Assembly (NCBI GenBank): GCA_023489135.1
Contig: JAMDCE010000438.1
Coordinates: 1-12,619, forward strand
Reading direction: 5' to 3'
Length of the DNA: 12,619 bases
From: Chloroflexota bacterium
GTDB lineage: Bacteria; Chloroflexota; Chloroflexia; JAMDCE01
Positions within the stretch are counted from its first letter, which is position 1; each line of letters opens with the position of its first letter. Below, one piece after another: positions 6,800 to 12,619 of this stretch. The notes under the pieces are model-generated. The model was not told the origin of the DNA, ran no database searches, and was given only the letters and a program-made list of their open reading frames with translations. Made by a program: the position numbers and the translations under genes.

Positions 6800-7226
6800 A
6801 GTTTTCATCGACTCTAGTGTCTTGATAGCTGCCGCGATCTCGGCTAGAGGCGCAGCCAGGGTCTTGATCCTCTGTGCGTTTCGCCGTGAAGTCGATCTGC
6901 AAATCAGCGATCTCGTGGTTGAAGAGACCGGCAGAAACATCGCCCGCAAGGTACCGACTGCGCTTCCGACTTTCCATCTGCTTCGAGAGTCTCTTCCAGT
7001 AGAGGTAACCAATCCACCGAAGACTCTCGTCCTGCGTGTTGCCAAGTCGGTTACTCCCAAAGATGCGCCAATCGTGGCAGCCGCCCTCAAAGCGGGGGCT
7101 CAATACTTGGCAACTTACGATCAGAGACATTTGCTAAGTCAGAAGGAGGCAGTCAAGGCCGATTTCGGAATCATCGTGGCAACTCCGGATGAAATCCTCA
7201 AACGCCTTCGGCTGCCAACACTGTAG
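6783..7226 (+). CDS. PIN-domain ribonuclease toxin (VapC-like)
   Basis: A 147-residue PIN-domain protein, expected to be a Mg-dependent ribonuclease acting on RNA such as tRNA or mRNA when free of its antitoxin. The acidic residues are in place: D10 in VFIDSSVLIAA, E47 or E48 in DLVVEETGRN, D94 in TPKDAPIVAAAL and D113 in YLATYDQRHLL. It belongs to the group of predicted PIN proteins paired with AbrB antitoxins rather than classic short VapC. The true start is ATG 6783 or ATG 6786: a longer in-frame opening back to 6678 lies wholly inside the antitoxin gene and has no domain content. A GGAGGAG at 6760-6766 is 16 bases upstream, rather far, so coupled re-initiation from the antitoxin stop is likely. 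Confidence 0.9.
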   Translation: MMKSDRVFIDSSVLIAAAISARGAARVLILCAFRREVDLQISDLVVEETGRNIARKVPTALPTFHLLRESLPVEVTNPPKTLVLRVAKSVTPKDAPIVAAALKAGAQYLATYDQRHLLSQKEAVKADFGIIVATPDEILKRLRLPTL

Positions 7227-7271
7227 CGCTAACCGTTCCTCCGTACTCTCTTTGATTCCACAAACCACCCG

Positions 7272-7300
7272 TTGAACCTCCGGATAGGGTCCGGTATAAT
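7272..7300 (+). promoter_or_regulatory. promoter of the USP-GpgS gene with a spacer palindrome
   Basis: TTGAAC (7272-7277), a 17-base spacer and a perfect TATAAT (7295-7300), with transcription starting near 7307. Inside the spacer lies the inverted repeat CCGGA-TAGGG-TCCGG (7280-7294), ending directly before the -10 box. It could be a regulator site, or chance. The gene therefore has a promoter separate from the toxin-antitoxin pair. Confidence 0.7.
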
Positions 7301-7338
7301 ACTCCTCGCTGCGTCCTCCTATTGTGAAAGGAAGCCCC

Positions 7339-9240
7339 GTGAGCCCAACGTCTAACCCCACCTACCGGGTGATTCTGCCCCTCTCTGATATGGATATGGC
7401 GGTCAGCCTGGTCGACGTGGCGGCTGCGCTCACTCGCGCTTACGATGGCCGGTTGACCATTCTGAGCATTGTGGAAGTCCCCGAGGGGCAATCTCTTAGC
7501 GAGGGAACTAGTTTGGCCCAGGAACGCCGCCAGGTCCTGGAGAAGATCGCGCACCAGAGCAGCCCGCATAGGGTCGAGATCAAAACGCTCGTCAGGGTTT
7601 CTCGCCAAGTCTGGCAGGAGATCGCCGCCACCGTGGAAGAAGAAGGTTGTGATTTGCTCCTTCTGGGCTGGAGCGGCGTAGTTAAGACGCCCGGGGCCAT
7701 GTTTGGCACCACCATCGACAAGATCCTCGCTTCGCCTCCCTGCGATATTGCCATCTATAAGCCCCGAGGGGGAGGCTCATGCCGGCGAATCCTCCTTCCG
7801 GCCAGGGGAGGTCCCTACGCCCAACTGTCCATGCGCGTAGCCAGAGCCATCTGCGCCAAGAACGAAGGGTGCATCACCGTCCTCCACGTGTTCCAGGAAG
7901 GGATCGCCGAGAGCGACCGCGCCGCGGAGGAGCAGCCTTACTCCGACTTTATGCGGGAGGTGGAGAACTCCGAGAGCGTCCGCAAAGTCCTCACGGTGGC
8001 CAGGTCGGTGGAGAACGCCATCCTGAGCGAAGCTCAGGATCACCATCTGGTGATTATGGGCGCGTCCGCCCAGGCCGGTTCGCCCGGGTTGTTCGGACTA
8101 ATCCCTGAAACGGTGATGCAGAAGACCAACCAGAGCGTCATCATCGTCAAGACGTGGCAACCCATCGACCCGGAATTACTTCACCAAGGAAATGTTCAAC
8201 AGGTTCTCCTCACCGGTCTTCCCCAAGCAGAGACGCTCTCTAACATAGTCGACAAATGGTTCGCCGAGAATACCTTTCACGCCAAGGAATTCGCCGACCT
8301 CGACCGCCTGGTGGCGGCCAAGCGGGCCTCGGGGCTGACCATAAGCCTTGGCCTTCCGGCGCTTAACGAAGAAGAGACGGTCGGCACCATCATCTCCATG
8401 GCGAAGAAGCAGTTGATGGACGAGCACCCGCTGCTGGATGAGATTGTGCTCATCGACAGTCGCTCCTCCGATCGCACGGTGGAAATCGCGACGGACCTGG
8501 GCATTCCAGTTTACGTGCATCAGGATATTCTCCCAGAGGTGGGGTCGGTGCGCGGCAAAGGTGAGGCGCTGTGGAAGAGTCTTCACATCCTGAAGGGAGA
8601 CATCGTCGCCTGGATCGACACGGACATCCGCAACATGAATCCGCAGTTCATCTACGGACTCATCGGCCCGCTGCTCAAAGAGCCCCGAATTAAGTTTGTC
8701 AAAGGATATTACCGGCGTCCCCTGGAAGTAGGTGGCGTGCTCCACGAAACCGGTGGGGGAAGGGTAACGGAGCTGTTAGTAAGGCCCTTGTTCAACCTAT
8801 TCTTTCCCGAGTTGTCGGGCCTGATCCAGCCTCTCTCCGGTGAGTACGCCGGTCGCCGCGAAGTATTGGAGCAACTGTCGTTCTTCACCGGCTACGGCGT
8901 AGAGACGGGGCTCCTGATCGATCTCCTTCAGAGGTACGGTCTCGCGGCCATCGGTCAGGTTAACCTGGAAGAGCGCATCCACCGCAACCAGAGCCTCGCC
9001 GCCCTCAGTATGATGTCCTTCGCCATCACCCAGGTTATCGTCAAGCGCCTGGAAGCCCGCGCCCGTCTGCAGCTTACCGAAGAGCTAAACAAGACGATGA
9101 AACTCATCAGGTTCGAGGACAACCAGCTCGGTCTAATGGTCAGGAATATCGAGGATCGGGAGCGCCCCCCGATCATCACCATCCCCGCCTACCGGCAGAA
9201 AATGGGTCGCTTGGCCCCATCCCTGGGGTTCGGGATGTGA
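7339..9240 (+). CDS. gpgS: Two universal-stress domains fused to glucosyl-3-phosphoglycerate synthase
   Basis: Expected to transfer glucose from a nucleotide donor to 3-phosphoglycerate, giving glucosyl-3-phosphoglycerate, precursor of glucosylglycerate solutes or of methylglucose lipopolysaccharide-type glycans. Numbering from GTG 7339 (633 residues): USP domain 1 at about 9-141 with intact ATP motif G-x2-G-x9-G-T (G110, G113, G123, T124); USP domain 2 at about 148-272 with that motif degenerate (MGASAQAGSPGLFGLI). The GT81 domain, about 333-570, closely follows mycobacterial GpgS: LPALNEEETV, LIDSRSSD, GKGEALWKSL, metal-binding DTD at 427-429, YRRPLEV, GGGRVTEL, LSGEYAG, GYGVETGLLID and H548 in RIHRNQSL. 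A charged C-terminal tail of about 60 residues follows. AAAGGAAG lies six bases before GTG 7339; the in-frame GTG at 7324 has no ribosome site. No matching phosphatase (GpgP) is nearby. The fusion suggests ATP or stress control; that is inference. Confidence 0.93.
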   Translation: MSPTSNPTYRVILPLSDMDMAVSLVDVAAALTRAYDGRLTILSIVEVPEGQSLSEGTSLAQERRQVLEKIAHQSSPHRVEIKTLVRVSRQVWQEIAATVEEEGCDLLLLGWSGVVKTPGAMFGTTIDKILASPPCDIAIYKPRGGGSCRRILLPARGGPYAQLSMRVARAICAKNEGCITVLHVFQEGIAESDRAAEEQPYSDFMREVENSESVRKVLTVARSVENAILSEAQDHHLVIMGASAQAGSPGLFGLIPETVMQKTNQSVIIVKTWQPIDPELLHQGNVQQVLLTGLPQAETLSNIVDKWFAENTFHAKEFADLDRLVAAKRASGLTISLGLPALNEEETVGTIISMAKKQLMDEHPLLDEIVLIDSRSSDRTVEIATDLGIPVYVHQDILPEVGSVRGKGEALWKSLHILKGDIVAWIDTDIRNMNPQFIYGLIGPLLKEPRIKFVKGYYRRPLEVGGVLHETGGGRVTELLVRPLFNLFFPELSGLIQPLSGEYAGRREVLEQLSFFTGYGVETGLLIDLLQRYGLAAIGQVNLEERIHRNQSLAALSMMSFAITQVIVKRLEARARLQLTEELNKTMKLIRFEDNQLGLMVRNIEDRERPPIITIPAYRQKMGRLAPSLGFGM

Positions 9241-9435
9241 TGCAGGGCTTACAGACACAATATTGCGACCAACCCCCGTCCCGGCGAGTCCAACTTGGAC
9301 AAATGACTGACGGAGCTGGCAAGCTCTTCGGAATGCTGAAAGTTTGTGCCTTACTGGATTACCAGTTCGAAACCCAAAGGTTTTCTGTGGCAAACTAACT
9401 GCTCGACAGATAGGAGACGGCCCCAGCTCTTCCCA
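9241..9435. other. convergent spacer, no clear terminator
   Basis: Spacer between the end of the USP-GpgS gene and the end of the TOPRIM gene. It holds only weak hairpins: ACTGG-ATTA-CCAGT (9353-9366) and GAGCT-GGCA-AGCTC (about 9314-9327). Neither is followed by a T-run. No gene, RNA or repeat is recognised. The base composition begins to fall toward the AT-rich minus-strand operon here. Confidence 0.4.
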
Positions 9436-9975
9436 TCACGGGAGAAGATCTAAGATGGCGTATTTCTCAGCAAAATATCTGAACGACTGGTTTTGCCCCT
9501 TCGCGACATCGACGGAAAAGCACTGGAGGGCCTCCATCATGAAATCTATTTTTGAGTCGAAGTTTTGGGCTATAAGACTGTTGAACATTTCCTTGGTGAT
9601 TGAGTCGGTTGAATGAGGATACCGGATCTTCAATTTGCGGCAGTTGCTATGATCCAAACCTGCGAGATACCAGCTCTCTATTTCTTTCACCACTACCGCT
9701 ATACTACGTGAATCAAGATTTGGATAGTGGCTTACCACCTCTTCTTTTTTTGTACTGACACATGACGCGGTATCAATGTCCGCGACAACGATATAGTCCG
9801 CGCCCATAGCCACGATACTTCTAATAAGATTGGTTACCCAGTCGGCTCCCTTTCCCGCATATTCCCGAACCTCAATCCAATCGTAACTCTCTTCAAACCT
9901 CGGCTTTACTATTCGGCCGAAGAACCTCGCGTCGTCTGAACCCTCGACCAGGATAAGCAGCCTTCTGAAGGCCAT
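9436..9975 (-). CDS. stand-alone TOPRIM protein, partner of AAA ATPase
   Basis: A 179-residue TOPRIM-fold protein, possibly a metal-dependent nuclease. The two hallmark motifs are present: the N-terminal strand and glutamate LLILVEGSDDARFF (E11) and the D-x-D motif IVVADIDTAS (D66, D68). KEIESWYLAGLD (98-109) and KGQNQSFRYFAEKY (159-172) resemble the conserved E-x-W-x-L-A and S-F-x-x-F motifs of small TOPRIM families such as DUF4276 or DUF3226. I cannot choose between these. The start follows the ATPase stop by two bases, with GGGAG (9983-9987) seven bases upstream of the ATG, so the pair is co-translated. It lacks the fused ATPase of OLD and Gabija GajA proteins and looks like a split version. 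Codons are more AT-rich than in the plus-strand genes. Confidence 0.85.
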   Translation of the reverse strand: MAFRRLLILVEGSDDARFFGRIVKPRFEESYDWIEVREYAGKGADWVTNLIRSIVAMGADYIVVADIDTASCVSTKKEEVVSHYPNLDSRSIAVVVKEIESWYLAGLDHSNCRKLKIRYPHSTDSITKEMFNSLIAQNFDSKIDFMMEALQCFSVDVAKGQNQSFRYFAEKYAILDLLP

Positions 9976-9977
9976 AT

Positions 9978-11276
9978 CTATACTCCCAAGAGATCTTCCA
10001 CAAACAAACGATCAATTCCCAAATCGTTCTTTAGAAATACCTGCAATTCACTCTTTTCACTTGGGCGACACACAGTAGAGAAGCCATCCTTGTCCCTTGA
10101 GACCAATAGCAGATGTTCCAGCCCAGCGTGTTTCACAACTTCTGGATTATGGGTTGTCACTATGATTTGTTTGTGCTCCGACGCTTCCCTGAGCATCTCA
10201 ACCACCCTCGAAATGAGGAAGGGATGAATATTTCTTTCAGGCTCCTCAATCACTATCAGCTTCTTATCTTCGAAAAACAGACAGGTAATTAGGGCGGTTA
10301 TGTTGATCGTTCCGTCTGACAGTAATGACGCGGGTAGATAGCTAGGCCCCGTGTAGACCTCGCGAAACTTGAAGAACAAGGACTTGTCCGCAAATTTCTC
10401 GGTGTCAATATCATCGAAGAAAGGGAGGACGTTCTTCATCAGATTAGTGAACTTTCGTTTATTCTCTTTGAATCTTGTGATGTTTTTCAAAACTATGGCT
10501 AGATTACTTCCGTCTTCGTCCAATTCCTTCTTCCCACTGACCGGGACAGCCTTCTTGGGAAGTTTGGGATCGAAATCATAAACGGAGGTATCGGTCAGGG
10601 GCCCTGCATAAAGGGGTGAAGCGGATGGAATGATGGCAAAGAGGAGTGGATTGGCCAGAAGAAAGGTATTTTGGCCCACCTTTCGATCACGTAAGTAGTG
10701 TTGAAATACAGAAGGGACTATGTCCTCCTCGCCTAGTTGGACTCCAGGAGGCGAATCGAATTCAACCTTGACTCTGCCTGCCGTGTTGGTTACGATGATT
10801 TCACCTCGTCCTAACCCGCCCTCCCAGCTACTCTTCGCACCCTTCTTCGCCGATTTTTCGAAAAACTCGCATTTCAACCTCAGCACGTCTTCAACAATTC
10901 TAAACTCGTCTCCCCTAGCCCGAAACTCCAGTGCGAATTCCTGACTTATCTCATACCCTCTTATGCTTATGTTGGATCTTCTCCCGCTGCCACCCAAAAT
11001 GTTGGACAGAAACTCAAAATCGTGATCAAAGACCACCTCCAAGGACAGCGTTCGAGAGCGGCCTATACGCATGTTTCGAAGGTACTCGGCGCCCCCCTGC
11101 ATAGAAATCGCGTTGTCTAAACCCACCTCTACCGCATCTCGCAGGAACTTGAAGATCTGCACAAAAGCCGACTTCCCCGAAGCGTTGGCACCTATCAACA
11201 CGTTGAAGTTTCCCAACTCAACATCTACGTGATCGAAGGACTTGAAGTTTGAAACTCTGATTCTCTTGATCGCCAC
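9978..11276 (-). CDS. AAA (RecF/OLD-like, AAA_15/AAA_21) ATPase
   Basis: A 432-residue ABC-type ATPase of the RecF/SMC/OLD group without long coiled coils, probably using ATP to sense or clamp a nucleic acid or protein and control its TOPRIM partner. It starts with IKRIRVSNFKSFDHVDVEL, typical of the group. Walker A is GANASGKS (29-36), the family motif EDGSNLAIVL is at 254-263, the signature LSDGT at 319-323, Walker B LIVIEEPERNIHP at 340-352, and the switch histidine is H376 in IIVTTHNPEV. All catalytic parts are intact. Start is GTG 11276 with GAGGAG (11285-11290) eight bases upstream. The gene is clearly AT-richer than neighbours (18 G+C in the 60 bases at 10441-10500 against 44 in 60 at 8281-8340), suggesting horizontal transfer. 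ATPase plus adjacent TOPRIM is a known layout for phage defence (PARIS, split OLD); a DNA repair or other role is not excluded. Confidence 0.9.
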   Translation of the reverse strand: MAIKRIRVSNFKSFDHVDVELGNFNVLIGANASGKSAFVQIFKFLRDAVEVGLDNAISMQGGAEYLRNMRIGRSRTLSLEVVFDHDFEFLSNILGGSGRRSNISIRGYEISQEFALEFRARGDEFRIVEDVLRLKCEFFEKSAKKGAKSSWEGGLGRGEIIVTNTAGRVKVEFDSPPGVQLGEEDIVPSVFQHYLRDRKVGQNTFLLANPLLFAIIPSASPLYAGPLTDTSVYDFDPKLPKKAVPVSGKKELDEDGSNLAIVLKNITRFKENKRKFTNLMKNVLPFFDDIDTEKFADKSLFFKFREVYTGPSYLPASLLSDGTINITALITCLFFEDKKLIVIEEPERNIHPFLISRVVEMLREASEHKQIIVTTHNPEVVKHAGLEHLLLVSRDKDGFSTVCRPSEKSELQVFLKNDLGIDRLFVEDLLGV

Positions 11277-11518
11277 AACTAAGACTCCTCTCTCAGAACT
11301 CCGCAGGCAAAATGTAGGCTCATCACCTACTGTCTCGCAAGAGCCGGCCCTCTCTCTGATGTCTGCTTAGCTTGCATCGTCCCTGATTTGGCCCCTGGTG
11401 GTCCGCTCACGAGCCTTCCGAACCAAGGAGCATTGAGAGATTACATAACAGGCCGTCGGACCCAGCAACGCGAGCATCGCGCCGGGTTGACCGACATTGA
11501 TGTTCGACAAGTGGCGAT
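11277..11518 (-). other. long untranslated leader of the ATPase operon
   Basis: About 235 bases separate the best promoter from the ATPase start. I see no gene in it that I can support: one 36-codon minus-strand ORF from about 11486 lacks a ribosome site. A short hairpin GTAGG-CTCATCA-CCTAC lies at about 11315-11331. It may be a plain leader, host a structured RNA, or reflect an internal promoter (11440-11468). Confidence 0.3.
11440..11468 (-). promoter_or_regulatory. weaker alternative promoter of the ATPase operon
   Basis: On the minus strand, TTGCTG (11463-11468), 17 bases and TGTAAT (11440-11445). The -10 box differs from consensus at one base, but the -35 box is poor. It would shorten the leader to about 155 bases. 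Confidence 0.25.
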
Positions 11519-11547
11519 ATGATAAAGTGAATCGGATACCGAGTCAA
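11519..11547 (-). promoter_or_regulatory. promoter of the ATPase-TOPRIM operon
   Basis: On the minus strand, TTGACT (11542-11547), exactly 17 bases, then TATCAT (11519-11524): each box differs from the sigma-70 consensus at one base. Transcription would start near 11512, running toward the ATPase gene. It is the best minus-strand promoter upstream of the operon. Confidence 0.6.
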
Positions 11548-11673
11548 CTCAGCGCCAGCCATCAGTCACCGCCATGCACAATCACGGTGACCTACCGCCC
11601 GGATCTTCTCTCACCTTGTCTCAATAGACCTTAAGCGATTCACCCCTATTTGCCTACCTGGGGACCCGGTGCG
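11548..11673. other. spacer with no recognised feature
   Basis: Between the operon promoter and the end of the acyltransferase remnant. Both strands contain only short openings without ribosome sites or known motifs. It may include decayed sequence, but I cannot name it. Confidence 0.3.
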
Positions 11674-11937
11674 TTACTTGCCTAATCCGTAACCGTCCTC
11701 GATCAGTTCCACCAGCTGCTGAGCAAAACGCGCGCGGCCGGTGCGCCATCAACAATATCATGGTCAGAACCAATGGTCAGGGGCAGATACTCCCTGCCCG
11801 AGACGACGCCAGGTTTCTCCGTAATGCCCCCAGTATCAAGGACAGGGTGTGCCTGTGCGCCCTTTGTCCTTCTCCAAAACCACCTCGTAATTGAGCCATA
11901 CCCTTCCGAACGTAATGGGCCGCTTCGGCCTTAGCAT
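11674..11937 (-). pseudogene. C-terminal remnant of a 2-oxoacid dehydrogenase E2-like acyltransferase
   Basis: Reading the minus strand with two frame changes restores about 85 residues of the catalytic-domain C-terminus of a 2-oxoacid dehydrogenase acyltransferase (E2-like, Pfam 2-oxoacid_dh family): RPITFGRVWLNYEVVLEKDK, then LDTGGITEKPGVVSGREYLP, then DHDIVDGAPAARFAQQLVEL and a GYGLGK end. The H-x3-D-G active-site motif (HDIVDG) is kept, in the DHDI(I/V)DGAPAAR form I associate with the small stand-alone E2-like proteins. Frame change 1 is one extra base near 11856-11861; frame change 2 is an extra CG in the (CG)4 run at 11729-11736. The first two thirds of the protein are missing; the next gene begins at once. 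Taken together this is a dead gene. Sequencing error could explain the frameshifts but not the missing front. Confidence 0.75.
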
Positions 11938-11980
11938 CCCGATTCATCCCACTTGAGCTCTTTGAAGCGGTTTTGTCCTC

Positions 11981-12619
11981 TTAGTAATGGTGTCTTTTCA
12001 AGAACGCTTCTATGGGGAATGGCTTGCCGTGTCCGGGGAACACAGTGCTTATTTCCAATGACTTAAGTTTCTCGACACTAGCATTAAAGGCGACCAAATC
12101 GTCGACAAAAGGGATACCTATGCCAATATTGTAAAGCAAGTCGCCGCAAAACAGGTCGCCGCCGCTCGTCAGGATTCCTATGGAACCCTTTGAGTGCCCC
12201 GGAATATGGAGCACCTTAGCCTCGAACCCATAGGGCGAGAGATCAAAACCTTCATCGATGGTCAAGTCCGGTTTAAACACGTCGAATTTGCCCGGCCTGA
12301 CGAAAAGCGACATTATTTTGAAGATCATTGAGCGTTTGTCCGGTTTGGCTTTTCTGTTCCAGCGCATGTCTCCGCGTTCGACCATTCCTGAATCGCTATC
12401 GTGGGTGGCTATTCTCGTACCGTACTTTTCACGCAGATAAGCGGCATTACCGGCATGGTCGTAATCTCCGTGAGTCATCACGATGAGCTTGAGACTTCCA
12501 GGCTCGCAGCCTGCTTTCTCAATTTCTTTCTCAAGGTCGGCGCGCTTGCTTGGAACACCTGAGTCGATCAGGACATAACCGTTGTCTGCCTTGATAAGAA
12601 AGCAATTGACGCCACCATA
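11981..12619 (-). CDS. metallo-beta-lactamase-fold hydrolase, N-terminus cut by window edge
   Basis: The reading frame stays open to the right edge, so at least 212 residues are visible and the start lies outside; only the first few residues should be missing, because the visible part begins at the first strand (VNCFLIKADNGYVLIDSG). Metal-binding motifs, numbered from the edge: THGDYDHAGN (49-58; H50, D52, D54, H55), where Asp replaces the second His of the usual H-x-H-x-D-H; HIPGHSKGSIG with H142; FCGDLLY with D160; and FPGHGKPF with H197. The family (glyoxalase II-like, COG0491 type) hydrolyses thioesters, lactones or phosphodiesters; the substrate here is unknown. An internal GTG at 12481 would remove the first beta-strand and is not the start. 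It is followed by the acyltransferase remnant on the same strand. Confidence 0.9.
   Translation of the reverse strand, partial: YGGVNCFLIKADNGYVLIDSGVPSKRADLEKEIEKAGCEPGSLKLIVMTHGDYDHAGNAAYLREKYGTRIATHDSDSGMVERGDMRWNRKAKPDKRSMIFKIMSLFVRPGKFDVFKPDLTIDEGFDLSPYGFEAKVLHIPGHSKGSIGILTSGGDLFCGDLLYNIGIGIPFVDDLVAFNASVEKLKSLEISTVFPGHGKPFPIEAFLKRHHY

Noticed and set aside
9365..9373. GTTCGAAAC resembling a tRNA T-loop, hinting at a tRNA remnant or attachment site
   Set aside because: No flanking T-stem, anticodon arm or acceptor stem, and no direct repeat at the other end of the AT-rich operon was seen.
11379..11540. Minus-strand open stretch in the ATPase leader (ATG near 11486)
   Set aside because: No ribosome site and no recognised family; coding status cannot be supported.
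9978..11547. Retron or PARIS named outright
   Set aside because: No reverse transcriptase is present, and the TOPRIM protein does not clearly match DUF4435 of AriB; only a general split-OLD likeness is supported.
11500..11634. Plus-strand ORF of about 44 codons in the spacer
   Set aside because: No ribosome site or recognisable sequence, and it overlaps a good minus-strand promoter.

Overview
The window reads as chromosomal DNA of a GC-rich, free-living bacterium. Chloroflexota is my best guess, because of the style of the glycosyltransferases, the dispersed palindromic intergenic repeats and the AbrB-PIN pair. No marker gene proves this. Good sigma-70 type promoters (TTGACA/TTGACT/TTGAAC, 17-bp spacers, TATAAT-like -10 boxes) occur several times. 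I see no rRNA, tRNA or CRISPR array.

Left two thirds (1-9240), all on the plus strand: a GT4 glycosyltransferase overlapped by a small single-pass membrane protein; homoserine dehydrogenase with its own strong promoter; a Wzx/MOP-type polysaccharide flippase; a second GT4 glycosyltransferase; an AbrB-type antitoxin overlapping a PIN-domain toxin; and a long protein with two universal-stress-protein (USP) domains fused to a glucosyl-3-phosphoglycerate synthase (GpgS, GT81). The two glycosyltransferases and the flippase suggest surface polysaccharide assembly. The USP-GpgS fusion suggests stress-linked synthesis of a glucosylglycerate solute or a glucosylglycerate-capped lipopolysaccharide. Three gene spacers carry different families of short palindromic repeats, two of them with 7-nt tandem units; a fourth repeat type follows one of them.

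Right third (9436-12619), all on the minus strand: a two-gene operon of an AAA (RecF/OLD-like) ATPase and a separate small TOPRIM protein, visibly more AT-rich than its surroundings and preceded by a good promoter and a long leader. It is a candidate anti-phage defence module resembling a split OLD nuclease (the general layout of PARIS). Upstream lie a decayed C-terminal piece of a 2-oxoacid dehydrogenase E2-like acyltransferase with two frameshifts, and a metallo-beta-lactamase-fold hydrolase cut by the window edge.

The two most interesting items are the USP-USP-GpgS fusion and the ATPase-TOPRIM pair.
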